A DNA stretch of 64,000 bases from Endothia cerciana (lineage: Eukaryota; Ascomycota; Sordariomycetes; Diaporthales; Cryphonectriaceae). The stretch's first letter is position 1. Every line of letters starts with the position of its first letter. Location of the stretch: NCBI GenBank assembly GCA_026119935.1, contig JALRMH010000003.1:1393818-1457817 (forward strand), in the 5' to 3' direction. The notes below the pieces were generated by a model. It made no database searches and had not been told where the DNA came from. It saw nothing but the letters and a program-made list of their open reading frames with translations. This document shows, piece after piece, positions 23,277-33,143 of this stretch. The translations under genes were made by a program, and so were the position numbers.

Positions 23277-23886
23277 GTCGGGCGCTGGAGGACCGACGAC
23301 GGAAGTGGGAACTTCAAGCACGTATCAAGAGCCCTCCTTAGAAACTGTGGCGGAGTTGAGCTGGCCCTCCCGGGCGGCTGAAAGGTGGATGTCTCCTGTC
23401 CTCTCGGCGAACCCACATCGGTTCATATCTTCCTATACCAAGGTCTTGGAGCATGCCCCGGGTGTCGCTGGTCCTGCTGTTTGTTCCAAGCCCGGCTCAC
23501 CATAATGGCATGACACGTGATGAATTTCTGCGTTCCGGCTCCCCTGACCAAGCCCTCGTGCGTAGCACAGTCCAGCCGGACGGTGTATGTCCTGAAGCCG
23601 TTGGGTTATCTAGCCAACAAATATGATACCCCTTGGACACGTTGCCGGTGGTATATATATATATATATGGTTTACGGACCTGTAGATTATGAAAGCTGGA
23701 CTGAAAAGACCCGTCTATTTCCAAGAGCCCAGCCAGGGGAAATCTGAGATATTCGCTCGCAAGGTATCGCTTCCGCTGACCACACCACCAGACCGCGTTC
23801 TTCCGCCGGTGCGCCTGCACTCCTGGACCACAAACGAAGAGAAAGGCCAGGCGGAGCCCGGCGGTATGGGGACGAGCCCCGGCACG
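23277..23886. other. Convergent intergenic spacer, no gene
   Basis: The spacer lies between the 3' ends of the P450 and the cytochrome b5 gene. It contains a TA-rich stretch (about 23650-23668) that could take part in 3' end formation. No conserved reading frame is seen. Confidence 0.5.
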
Positions 23887-24238
23887 TTATAGCTTCGCCG
23901 CCTCCCTGACGTCCCCGACCTTGAGCTTGGGCCCGTACTTCTCCAGGACCTTGGCGTTGTGGTACTTCCAGAACTGCTTGCTCGAGTCCTTGCCGGCCAT
24001 CCTCTTCAGGATCTTGGGGCCGCCGGGGTGCTCGTCGAGGAAGTCTGGGGACATGTCAGCAGAGGAGGAGAGAAGGGTAGAGGAGAAGGCGTTCTTCCCG
24101 CTGAACGTATACTCAGTAGATGATCGCCGCTAGGCACGTACTTGTAATGTCATACACGCCCGTGTCTACGATGATCCACAGGCCGCTGCTCTCGTCCTTG
24201 TGCTGGGCAACCTCGGCAGTGGTGTATTGCTTCGACAT
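23887..24238 (-). CDS. Small soluble cytochrome b5 domain protein
   Basis: An 84-aa protein from two exons, 24238-24142 and 24044-23887, split by a 97-bp intron (donor GTACGT, acceptor CCCCAG). Splicing joins TGVYDIT to NFLDEHPGGPKILK, recreating the b5 core with the first axial ligand His38 in HPGG. The second ligand is His61 in FWKYHNAKVLEKYG. The chain starts MSKQYTTAEVAQHKDESSGL, the usual first strand and helix of a b5 fold, and has no C-terminal membrane anchor, so it should be soluble. Such proteins donate electrons to P450s, desaturases or reductases. Convergent placement next to a P450 makes that enzyme the natural candidate partner, which is inference. Each exon is too short to stand out as an open frame, so the gene is easily missed. 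Confidence 0.9.
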
Positions 24239-25293
24239 CCTGGAGACAGTTTGAGCAGATTATCCCTCGTGAACTATGTGTTGGCGGTACGCGTATGTAT
24301 GAATGTCAGATCTGGATCCGCGGGTGGCGTCGTGGTGGGGTGCTGTTGAGGTCGAAGGAGGAAGATTGGAAATGCTGGGCCTTTGAATGGGTGAAGCTGA
24401 TGAGGCCCCGGGAATCCGGGGTAGAATGGATGGACCTCGGCTCAGCTCGACGTTGACGGTGGGTCCCTGGAGACGGCCGCGGGACGAGGGGCCAGGGTCC
24501 CCCTCCCCGGATGTACTGCGGTACTATGGTACATACTTACGTTGTGGTGGTAGTAGTAGTATTAGTAGCATAGTAGTAGCATAGTAGTAGTAGTAGTAGT
24601 AGTAGACATCACTGTCCGCATTCTCACTGAACCCCTTTGCCCTTTGTGTCGACAAACGTGGGAGTGGCTATGTACCGTATGGTCCTGTCCATGAGACGGC
24701 CAGACATATTAGCTAATAGATAAGTTTCTCTCTGTCTTCTTTGGTTGATCAAGACCTGGGTACTATGGGACACCATCGTCATGACACCTTGCTTCTCCTC
24801 TGCCCCAGCCCGAGATGTGGTCCATGAGCGCTCATCAGTTCTCCAATCTGGGGGAGGACCACACACCAAGCCGATAAACTTGCCCCAGCCTGAAAATACT
24901 ACTTACAGACTTCCAAAGCGTGTGTTGGGGCCTCGCCCTCTTTGTTGATGCTGGTTGCAAGGTTTGGGTTGAACCTAAACAAGCGCTGATAACAAGAACA
25001 TTCGGATCCCCCGCACAAAACCCCCCCCCCCCCCAAAAAAAACCCCCCCACCACCGCATTCACGCCGCGCCGTCGCAAGGCTGGCCGCCGAACCGTCCCG
25101 GATCCTCGATGGCTTCAAAACATCCTGTCCCGCATATTTAGCCCGCCCACAACATCCATCCTGAGCCTGCCACCGGCGGGTTGAACTTGCCGTGCTGTAG
25201 ATCCAGGTCCCACGGCCTTTCTTTCGCCAGCCTCGGCTCGGTCCCCGCCCAGCCCATCGCGTCCGGCGCGGCAGCCGGGAGCAAGTCGCAGCC
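24239..25293. other. Divergent intergenic region with simple repeats
   Basis: It separates the cytochrome b5 start from the OMA1 start. It holds an AGT-type microsatellite (24548-24607) and a C15-A8-C7 homopolymer block (about 25020-25050). No conserved frame is seen. Confidence 0.5.
24548..24607. repeat. Imperfect (AGT)n microsatellite
   Basis: AGT units with ATT and CAT interruptions, ending in eight clean units. Confidence 0.85.
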
Positions 25294-26517
25294 ATGGCCC
25301 TGCGAGGCCTGTCCTCCCTCGCCCGGCCGAGGAGCATAGCCTCGATCGCCTTGCCCTCCGCCCGACCGGTCCGCCTTCCCCTGCCCATGAAACCACCAGG
25401 AGACAACATGTCGCCGGCTCGACCGCGGCCCCTCCGCCGCCTCCTCTCCCAGACCCCGCCCCGCGCCCGCCAGCGCGACCCTCGCCAGCAACAGCCACAA
25501 CAGCGCCCGGAATACGACTACGACCCCTCCCTCGGCGACCCGTGGTACCACCACCGCCTGCGCACCGCGAAACCGCTCCTCTCCTCCACGCCGGGCCAGG
25601 TCATCCGCTCGCCGCGCACCCACACCGTCATCGTCGCCTCGGTCGCCCTCGCCCTGGCCTTCTACTGGTACAACCTCGAGGTCGTCCCCGTGTCCGGCCG
25701 GCGGCGCTTCAACTGCTACAGCGAGGACACCGTCAGGGAGCTGGGCGCGATGCAGTACAAGCACGTGCTGTACGACATGGAGCGCCAGGGCGGGCGGTTC
25801 CTGCCCGAGCGGGACCCGAGGGTCCGGATGGTCAGGAGGGTCATGGCGAGGCTGATCCCCGTCGGCGGCATGGATGGCGGCGGCGGCGGCGGCGGCGGCA
25901 GCGACGAGGGCTGGGAGGTGCGGGTGATCGACAACGACGACGTGCGGCAGGCCAACGCCTTCGTCCTGCCCGGCGGCAAGGTCTTCGTGTACAGCGGCCT
26001 GCTGAGGCTGGCGCGGACCGACAGCCAGCTGGCCGCGGTGCTGAGCCACGAGATCGCCCACAACCTCGCCAAGCACATCTCCGAGAGGCTGAGCCAGAGC
26101 GTCGGCGAGACCTTCTTCCTCGGCTCCGCGCTCATGCTGCTCGCCGCCACCCCCTTCACCTTCATCGCCGGCTACCTGTTCGGGGGCCAGCTCCTGGACC
26201 TGCTGTTCTCGCGGCCGATGGGCCGCATGCAGGAGAGCGAGGCCGACTACATCGGGCTGATGATGATGGCCGAGGCCTGCTACGACCCGCGGGAGGCCGT
26301 CACCTTCTGGCAGCGCATGGAGGCCGTGCACCACCTGGAGCCGCCAGAGCTCCTGTCGACGCACCCGTCGAACCAGCACCGGATCGAGAGGATCACCGGG
26401 TGGCTGCCCGAGGCGGTGGAGAGGATGGACCGGAGTGACTGTGTGGGGACGCAGGGGTTCGCCGAGATGTTTCGGAGGGCCATGGCGAGGGGGGATGTTA
26501 TTCGTGGTGGCATGTAG
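25294..26517 (+). CDS. OMA1: Mitochondrial M48 metallopeptidase OMA1
   Basis: A single-exon, 407-aa zinc peptidase of the M48 family. The first 100 residues are Arg- and Pro-rich without acids, a mitochondrial presequence. A hydrophobic segment at about 110-127 (TVIVASVALALAFYWY) anchors it in the inner membrane. The active site is HEIAH (252-256, zinc ligands His252 and His256, catalytic Glu253). The third ligand lies in RMQESEADYIG (about 313-321). A final STHPSNQHRIERI block is typical of the family. OMA1 cleaves inner-membrane proteins under stress and works with i-AAA proteases in quality control. A glycine stretch (194-202) interrupts the region before the catalytic core. The gene is convergent with RRP4, 173 bp away. 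The first ATG follows a CAGCC context and matches the start of the presequence. Confidence 0.93.
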   Translation: MALRGLSSLARPRSIASIALPSARPVRLPLPMKPPGDNMSPARPRPLRRLLSQTPPRARQRDPRQQQPQQRPEYDYDPSLGDPWYHHRLRTAKPLLSSTPGQVIRSPRTHTVIVASVALALAFYWYNLEVVPVSGRRRFNCYSEDTVRELGAMQYKHVLYDMERQGGRFLPERDPRVRMVRRVMARLIPVGGMDGGGGGGGGSDEGWEVRVIDNDDVRQANAFVLPGGKVFVYSGLLRLARTDSQLAAVLSHEIAHNLAKHISERLSQSVGETFFLGSALMLLAATPFTFIAGYLFGGQLLDLLFSRPMGRMQESEADYIGLMMMAEACYDPREAVTFWQRMEAVHHLEPPELLSTHPSNQHRIERITGWLPEAVERMDRSDCVGTQGFAEMFRRAMARGDVIRGGM

Positions 26518-26690
26518 TCCGGCCCTGGACGTCTGGGTGTTTTCCGTTGACAGCACGGCGTTCCCGGTATTGTACATATTGGGGGCGGGCCTCGGGCTCC
26601 TTAAGGGGAGATAGATGGGTAGGCACGGGATGTAGGAATTCATCTCGGCCGTGGTTACGACCGACATCGTCAGCAGTTGATCCGTTGTGT

Positions 26691-27858
26691 CTATCTCGCA
26701 ACCAGTATGGCTGCCAGCTGCTGTCCCCTCTCCCCCCCCAGGTAGGTATCCTCCTCACCCCCCGGGGACATCCTCGCCATCTCCAGCGCCTCGCCGTACC
26801 CCTTGATGACAATGTCCTCATCCACCCTGAGCCCATTCTCCACCAGCGCCGTGATGACGCCCCTGATCCTTGTGATCTCCCTCATGACCTCGACCTCGAT
26901 GTAGTCATTCTGGCTACTGTACACGGCCTGGCTCACGCTGTCCTCCATATTCGTGGCGCCCACACCGCCCGCGGCCGCGGCCGCCAGGCTTGCGTCCTCG
27001 ACGTGCTTGCTGACCCAGACGTACCCGTTGACACCCAGCACGACGTCGATCTTGGCGGCGCCCTCGCCGCCGCTGCCCAGCGTGCCCAGCTCCATCGTCC
27101 ACACCTGCCTGCGGCTCCTCACCACGCCGCCGCCGCCGCCGGTGCCGCTGACGGTCAGGAACACCCCGTTCCGCAGCTTCCCGTACTTGAGGCTGCGCGT
27201 GTGCAGCACCGCGCCGCCGTCGGGGTAGATCTGCTGGACCTCGGCGACCAGCAGGTCGCCCTCGGCGAAGAAGGACCGGATCGCGAGCTCGTCGGTCTCG
27301 GTGCGCCGCCGCTGGATGCCGCCCGGCAGGTTGATGGCGGACAGGGGCAGGCCGGCGAGCTGCGTGGAGCCGACGTCGACGCGCCACCGCTTGGACTGGA
27401 CCTCCACGATGCGGCCCACGACGAGGTCGCCCACCTCGGGCGTGTAGCGCGCGCGGAGGGGCCGCACCGAGATGAGCTTGTTGGTGCGGGTCACGACGCC
27501 CGCGAGGGACGAGATGATGGCCGTCCTGTCGGCGCCGGCGACGGTGTAGGTGCCGTGACCCCTGTGTGTGTGCGCGCGGGTCAGCTCCGGGCCCCTGAGG
27601 ATGAGAGCTGGGGGGGGGGGGGGAAGGGGACGGGAGCATCAGGGCCTACCTCATGTACTGTGTGTCGTCGGTGACGACCTCGCCTGGTGTCACGATGTCG
27701 CTGGGGTGTTTTGCGCGCTTGGCCGGCCGGCCCATACTCATGGCAATGTCGCCTTCCAGGTCGGCGCCGCCGCCGTCTGAATCTGTGTCTGATGAGGCGT
27801 CTTCATCACGGGTTGACCACCGGGGAACTGGCTTGGGTTGTATTATTGTGATGGGCAT
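26691..27858 (-). CDS. RRP4: Exosome complex component RRP4
   Basis: The RNA-binding cap subunit of the RNA exosome, 359 aa. Exons are 27858-27650 and 27561-26691; the 88-bp intron contains a long G/C homopolymer. Splicing restores TDDTQYM-RGHGTYTV, the strongly conserved Rrp4 N-terminal motif (G-H-G-T). An S1 domain follows (VGDLVVGRIVEVQSKRWRVD, then LPGGIQRRRTETDELAIRSF), and then a KH domain with NGYVWV and the C-terminal VKGYG-like IVIKGYGEALEMA. Rrp4 sits on the RNase PH ring with Rrp40 and Csl4 and guides RNA into the channel, in nucleus and cytoplasm. An acidic serine stretch (residues 16-36) and a basic RPAKRAK near residue 44 look like a nuclear-localisation region. Alanine- and glycine-rich inserts lengthen the protein slightly. 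Confidence 0.93.
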
Positions 27859-28371
27859 TTTGACAGTCTGCTAGTCTGTTCGCCGTATACTTGTGAGACC
27901 GAGGAGGCCAGTGTAGATCTGGAGCTACTGGTCGCTCGAGATCTCTCGGGTACGAATTGCTCGCCTTGCGCCTTTGGTGAGATGCTCGATACGCGAGTGA
28001 ACGTTGAAATTTTGCCGTTGATGTGAAAGGGTTGGTTTCAGCGGGCACTAAAGCCGATTACGGATCCGGGAGCTGTGAGTTCGTGGTCGATAAGAAATAA
28101 GAAGGATCGTTCACCTTTACAAGCTAGACGGACGCAGAAATCAAAGGGGTATCATCTGTATTGCGCCAGTTCTCCATGAAGGCAAGCAAAGGTAGGTTCG
28201 CCATGCACGAGACTCGTCGAGAGCTTGGAGTTGAGAGGCTTATCTTATCGCCGGCCAGCTGCCGCCAGCTGTGAGCAACGCCGTCCGTCCCGATCACCTT
28301 CCGAGCAGCAATACTGATATCGAGCGGAGATGCCATCATGATGTTCAGATCCCATGGCCGGGTTCTTGACT
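27859..28371. other. Intergenic, no gene recognised
   Basis: It runs from the start of RRP4 to the 3' end of the DMAC1-like gene on the same strand, and should hold the RRP4 promoter. Nothing conserved is seen. Confidence 0.5.
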
Positions 28372-28748
28372 TCACCCGAAGAGCCGATAGATACCCATCC
28401 AGGCCAGCCCAACTGACGTTCCAATAAGTCCCGCCCTCCGCCCACGCATGCCTATCCACGGCTTGCTCTTGAGGATCGACGCGCGGTTCTTCTCGAGCTG
28501 CTTCATGCCCTCCCAGTAGCTATATCCCGCGAGGCCGATGAACGCGGTGCCGCCTGAGCAGGATGGGATCACTCTTCAGCGTACCGCATGGACAGGATGA
28601 TGGAACGGGCTCAAGGCATGCGGCTGGGGAAGAACTCACCCACGATGCGACACGACGTGCAGTCGTAATCCCGCCGCTCTTGCTTGAGGAGCTCCTCGGC
28701 TTTGACTGGCTGCTGAAGGGAGTGGACGGATGGCGAGTCGCCGGCCAT
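28372..28748 (-). CDS. DMAC1-like (DUF4536) mitochondrial inner-membrane protein
   Basis: A 96-aa protein from exons 28748-28640 and 28553-28372, with an 86-bp intron (GTGAGT...CTCAG) in phase 1. The joined sequence reads DYDCTSCRIV-GGTAFIGLAGYSYW, the D-C-x-x-C-R-x-x-G...G motif of the DUF4536/DMAC1 domain, followed by a short loop and a second hydrophobic helix (AGLIGTSVGLAWMGIYRL). The human relative, DMAC1, helps assemble the distal membrane arm of complex I. The fungal proteins are small two-helix relatives. The start at 28748 (MAGDSPSVHSLQQP) is the first ATG giving a typical short N-terminus. The gene is divergent from the AP-3 mu gene, with 306 bp between the start codons. Function is by family only. 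Confidence 0.83.
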
Positions 28749-29054
28749 TTTGGAAACCTCCGTCGAGAGGAGCTGCTTGTGTTGTCTCGCAGCGCGCAAA
28801 GATTCAAGACCGCCTTGGACATGGGCAACGCAGAGGAACCTCTCAAGAGGGGACTTCGCAACTTCGACAGGACAGGGTTAGGGCTACAGAGCGGAAGCAG
28901 GAGCAGCCCTGACAGCAGCCCAGGGTGGGAGGACGGGTCGTCATACCTATGTACTCCGTACCGTGTACTTTGTACCCCCACCCACCACCACAAGCCGACC
29001 TCACAGCTTCAGGTCCCTCCCGAGGTCCTCCTCACGCCTTACAGACTCTCGAAA

Positions 29055-30665
29055 ATGGACGGCGTCATAGAAGCAATACACATCTTTGACGAGAGGAACT
29101 CGCCAGTCCTATCACATACCTACACATCTCGACCAATCCCCGCCACACACCTCCTACCGCTGTACCTGGCCCATCCCGCGCCGCGCCCGAATGTCCTCTT
29201 CCTCCCAAACACCAACCCACCCACCCTCGTCTTCAGCCTCATCCACGGAAACATCCTGTTCCTCCTGACGACGTCGAGCGAAGTCGAGCCCCTCCTTGCC
29301 CTCGAGTTCCTCCATCGCGTCATCGACGCCCTCGAAGAATTCCTCGGCGCGCCCCTCATCTCGCACAAGATCGAAGCCGGCTACGATGTTGTCGCCCAGC
29401 TCCTCACCGAGATGTGCGACGCCGGCACCGTCGCCACCACCGAGCCCAACGCCCTTCGCGATATGGTGGAGGTAGAGGGCTGGATGGGCAGGCTGCTGGG
29501 CTCGATCACACTGCCCGGCCAGGTCAAGGACCTGAGCGCCCTGGGCCGGGCCCCCAGCCCGGGCATGCCCTCGCTCGCGCAGACCACCGCGCCCGCGCTG
29601 CCGTGGAGGAGGGCCAACGTCCGACATACCAGCAACGAGCTGTATGCGGACGTGGTGGAGACGCTGAGCGTTACACTTGCGCCCAGCGGTAGGCCGCTTG
29701 CCGCGTTCACGAATGGCACGATCGCGTTCACGAGTAAGGTGTCGGGCGTGCCGGATATCACCATGACGCTGAACGGTCCGTCGGGCAAACACAACTTGGG
29801 AGGTGTCATGGAGCTACCGGTCTTCCACCCGTGCGTGAGGCTAGCGAGGTGGAAGGAGCAGCCTGGCGTGCTGAGCTTCATACCGCCGGATGGGAGGTTC
29901 ATACTTGCTGGGTATGAGGTGGACCTGTTGCCATTCACGAGCGGCAAGGGTGGGAACCTGAGCGCGAGTAGCCTGAAGCTACCTGTCAGCATCGAGATGA
30001 AGACGGGACTAGGGCCGACGGGGTCGGATTTCGAGGTCAGGGTCAACGTCAACAAGACCTTCGGCTTGACTAGCAGTTCTGGCCCCACGGGCTTTGGCAG
30101 GGGAGGGGCTGGTGCTGGAGGTCGTGGTGGGACCCAGTCATCGCCAACATTGGACGACATGGTCATTTCGGTTCCACTGCCCGGAGACGTCAGAAGTCTG
30201 CCCGAGATCCGGCCGTCCAAAGGTGATGCGACGTACAACCCGGGCGACAGGGGGCTGCAATGGCACATTCACGGCAAGGAACTCAGCGCGGGTGCAACAT
30301 ACTTCAGCCTCCGATGTACGGTTGTTGGCCAACCAACAGGGGAGGACGATGACACGCTAATGAAGAACGACTACGCCTATGATGAGCCGTACCAGGCAGA
30401 GCCCGCTGCGGCAAAGTTGGATAAAGCCTCTGGACAGGAGACGGACGAGGACCGTGATGCTAGGAAGACCGCACAAAACAAGATCCTAATGCCCAGCTCG
30501 GCATCTGTCAGTTTCACGGTGAAGGGGTGGTTGCCGAGTGGTATCAAGGTGGAGAGCATTATGCTTGATACCAGGAAGAGTAGAGGGCTTGGGGAAGGGG
30601 TGAAGCCATATAAGGGAGTGAAATACCTCACAGTGTCGAAGGGGGGAGTGGAGATACGGTGTTAG
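29055..30665 (+). CDS. APM3: AP-3 adaptor complex subunit mu
   Basis: A single-exon protein of 536 aa. It begins MDGVIEAIHIFDERNSPVLS, the longin-like N-terminal domain of medium adaptor chains, with LTEMCDAGTVATTEPNALRD closing it at about residue 118-140. From about residue 190 the mu-homology domain runs to the end (NELYADVVETLSVTLAPSG, FHPCVRLARW, FIPPDGRFILAGYEV). AP-3 carries cargo from Golgi and endosomes to the vacuole and bypasses the late-endosome route. The mu subunit binds tyrosine motifs. The open frame continues upstream of 29055 without a stop, but that part overlaps the divergent DMAC1-like gene and the shared promoter. MDGVIEAI is where homologues start, so I use that Met. 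A glycine-rich loop (about 345-365) and an acidic insert near 440-480 are fungal features. Confidence 0.92.
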   Translation: MDGVIEAIHIFDERNSPVLSHTYTSRPIPATHLLPLYLAHPAPRPNVLFLPNTNPPTLVFSLIHGNILFLLTTSSEVEPLLALEFLHRVIDALEEFLGAPLISHKIEAGYDVVAQLLTEMCDAGTVATTEPNALRDMVEVEGWMGRLLGSITLPGQVKDLSALGRAPSPGMPSLAQTTAPALPWRRANVRHTSNELYADVVETLSVTLAPSGRPLAAFTNGTIAFTSKVSGVPDITMTLNGPSGKHNLGGVMELPVFHPCVRLARWKEQPGVLSFIPPDGRFILAGYEVDLLPFTSGKGGNLSASSLKLPVSIEMKTGLGPTGSDFEVRVNVNKTFGLTSSSGPTGFGRGGAGAGGRGGTQSSPTLDDMVISVPLPGDVRSLPEIRPSKGDATYNPGDRGLQWHIHGKELSAGATYFSLRCTVVGQPTGEDDDTLMKNDYAYDEPYQAEPAAAKLDKASGQETDEDRDARKTAQNKILMPSSASVSFTVKGWLPSGIKVESIMLDTRKSRGLGEGVKPYKGVKYLTVSKGGVEIRC

Positions 30666-30942
30666 ACGACTAGAGATAGCAGACGTTGATACCCTCTGAC
30701 GATGTTTGCTGTCAATTCTTGAGTGATTAATTGCAGCTTATGGTCAGACTGGATGCATGCCGACTCGAACTAAAAATGGCGTTCGAGATTGCGCGAATAC
30801 CAACCCATAGGCTTCGGCTCTTCCTTGTCGTCAAGATCTCGACGCCTGCCGGGGCCAGCCTCTCGATGGTCTTCAAAATCCCAACACAGGATCTGTGCAG
30901 ACACTTCGATTGAGAACAAAATGTGGCCTTGAATAATGCCAC

Positions 30943-32331
30943 CTAGTCCCCATTCGTCAAAACAAAAGCCTCATATGTCTGTTCTTGACCTAAGTCCTCC
31001 AGCGCCGCCTCGTCCCACCTCGCGACCTCAGCCCAACCCCTGATCAGAGCCCTCCAATAACACGCTTCCGCCGCGGGACTGAGGTACCCTCCATCCATAA
31101 ACATCCCCCTCTGCCTCCTCGCGATGCCCTCCGCCACGCTGGGGTGCTCCTCCAACCAGTTGATCGTATCTTCCAGATCTCCCCAGTCCGGCCTCACAAA
31201 CACCATATTCGCCTCCTCCGGCGGATAACCCACAGGCCACGACCTCCTCACCATCTCGTTCGGCGCCCACCGCCCTTCTAGTCCGGGCAGATCACTCGAG
31301 AACACCGGCCTCACGAGGTGCGTGGTGTGCATCACCCACGCGATGGGCGGGCTGATCACCACGCTCCCGCACATCTGCAGGAACTGGAACCGCCCGCTGT
31401 ACGTCACGCCCTCGGTGTACAGGACGTACTTGTACCTGCAGAAGTCCTCGACGGCCAGTGAGTTGCTCGCGGTCCGCTCGCCGTTGGCGTCCGGCGCCGT
31501 GTCCCACCGCAGCGCCTCGACGTCCGCCCAGGGCCGGTCCCGGGCGGCGGACACGAGGTTCTGGCGCAGGCGCGGGTTCTGCACGCTGTTGAACCAGGCG
31601 GTGCCGCGCCAGACGGCCTTGGGGATCTTGGCGGCGAAGCCGCCCCGGGCGAGCAGGCCGGCCTCGATGTCCGCCACGGCGGCCGCCGCGCGCCGCACGG
31701 AGCCGACGAAGGGGAGCTTCCAGGCCCAGAAGGAGAAGTGCGGCATCAGGAACGTGCGGGCGTCCGGGTTGCCGTCGTCGTACCCCGGGCGGGAGCGCGG
31801 GTCCGCCTGGCGCGAGTAGGCCCAGGCGGTGCCGAAGGGCTGGTCCTGGAAGTTGAGCGCGAAGACGGTGTCCGGGGCCGGCCGCTCGGAGGGCGGCGCG
31901 GCGAGCAGCGCGCGGTGGACCTGGTGCAGGGAGGCGGTGCGGGAGGAGAGCATCTCCGCGGAGAGGTCGCGCCTGCGCTGGGACTTGAGGATGCTGAGCT
32001 GGCCGCCGCGGATGCGGACCAGGACGGGGGCCGTCTTGGTGTTGAGGTTGAAAGGCCCCTGGGAGACGACGTCGTGTACAGACCAGGTCAGGTTCGGAAA
32101 GGAGGCCTCGCATTGTGCGGTGGTGAGTGATAGGTCGCTGAGCAGCGCCGGGGGATGAGGGCCTGCGTGCTGGGAGTGGTCAAGGTCCGGGAGGAGGCTG
32201 CCATTGTAGGCTTCTCGCGGTCCCTTTCCCATCAAGAAGAGGTAGTATATGAGGCAGATGGATCCTGTGAGGTAGAGTCCGGCCCGTATCCTCCGCCTCT
32301 GCCTGGGCCGAATGGCTTTGTCGTCGATCAT
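30943..32331 (-). CDS. GT90 (CAP10-like) glycosyltransferase
   Basis: A single-exon, 462-aa type II membrane protein. A basic N-terminus (RPRQRRRIR) precedes one helix (about 16-34), then a lumenal catalytic domain. Family motifs include PHFSFWAWKLPFVGSV, WRGTAWFN (241-248), and the nucleotide-sugar binding block CRYKYVLYTEGVTYSGRFQF (298-317) followed by CGSVVI. These identify glycosyltransferase family 90, which includes Cryptococcus CAP10/CAP64-type xylosyltransferases and POGLUT1. The likely location is the Golgi, acting on cell-wall or protein glycans; donor and acceptor cannot be told from sequence. N-glycosylation sequons occur at NGS (43) and NLT (80). The gene is tail-to-tail with APM3. 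I see no sign of truncation. Confidence 0.88.
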   Translation of the reverse strand: MIDDKAIRPRQRRRIRAGLYLTGSICLIYYLFLMGKGPREAYNGSLLPDLDHSQHAGPHPPALLSDLSLTTAQCEASFPNLTWSVHDVVSQGPFNLNTKTAPVLVRIRGGQLSILKSQRRRDLSAEMLSSRTASLHQVHRALLAAPPSERPAPDTVFALNFQDQPFGTAWAYSRQADPRSRPGYDDGNPDARTFLMPHFSFWAWKLPFVGSVRRAAAAVADIEAGLLARGGFAAKIPKAVWRGTAWFNSVQNPRLRQNLVSAARDRPWADVEALRWDTAPDANGERTASNSLAVEDFCRYKYVLYTEGVTYSGRFQFLQMCGSVVISPPIAWVMHTTHLVRPVFSSDLPGLEGRWAPNEMVRRSWPVGYPPEEANMVFVRPDWGDLEDTINWLEEHPSVAEGIARRQRGMFMDGGYLSPAAEACYWRALIRGWAEVARWDEAALEDLGQEQTYEAFVLTNGD

Positions 32332-33143
32332 GGCTAAAGGCCCTCACATTGCGAGCGTCTCCCTTATGATGATGTGTGAGCCCAGCTCTAGATAGTGAGG
32401 GACATGGTGAGAAGTCAAGTCTGGCTCCTCGTCACCTGTGAAATGAACGGTGAGTTGGCGAGATCTGTCGTTGTGGTGTTGCAGGGTGCAGCCCCTGAAA
32501 TAGGACCACGGTGGATGGTGCTCCGGGATATTGCAGGGGTCTGTCTCCGCCGTTGGTGATTCGATTCTGCCGGAAGATATATCACATAGAGAGCTCTTCT
32601 CAGTATTTGTGAGCATGGCAGTACTTGATCTGTAAGGTGTCGGCTGCGCTTGCTATGATTGTCCACACACTCCTGGGGCTATCGTGGTTAAGCATCGTGA
32701 ATCCTTGGTCGCGTCTCAACCTTCTTAGAGAGGTCCACCAATCATCTTACACGGCCGCGCTGACAACGAAACGCCGAATTAGGCTTTCACATGCTCTGTT
32801 TGAGTTTCGGACAGTCGCAGAGCGAGTTCTCGAGGTATGTCGGTCGCGAGCTGCTGGAAAGCTTTGTGAAATATCATGCGGCCAGGTAGATGGCGGGTGG
32901 GGTCTTGCATGCAAGGAGTATGTCAGATTCGGTGCGACGCCGAGGAGTATGGCGTGTATTTATGAAAGGTGAGGGAGAGGTCCGGGGAAATGAGAGCGTT
33001 GACGGTGTTGAGGATGCAAATTTGGCCCTCGACATGAAGTTGGAGGACGGGATATATAGTAAGGGTCGTTCAGGAATATAGATTCCATCACTTGACCTGG
33101 TCTGCCACTACACCCACTATATGTCCACTTTCAGCATTGCATA
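32332..33143. other. Intergenic, no gene recognised
   Basis: An 812-bp spacer lies between the GT90 start and the AFG1 3' end, both on the minus strand. It should contain the GT90 promoter. Open frames up to 115 codons lack family features. Confidence 0.5.

Noticed and set aside
26547..27674. 375-codon plus-strand frame across RRP4
   Set aside because: It is antisense to the conserved S1 and KH domains; composition (His/Ala/Asp-rich) is that of a GC-rich shadow frame.
29154..30268. Long minus-strand frames over the AP-3 mu gene
   Set aside because: They are antisense shadows of a clear adaptor subunit.
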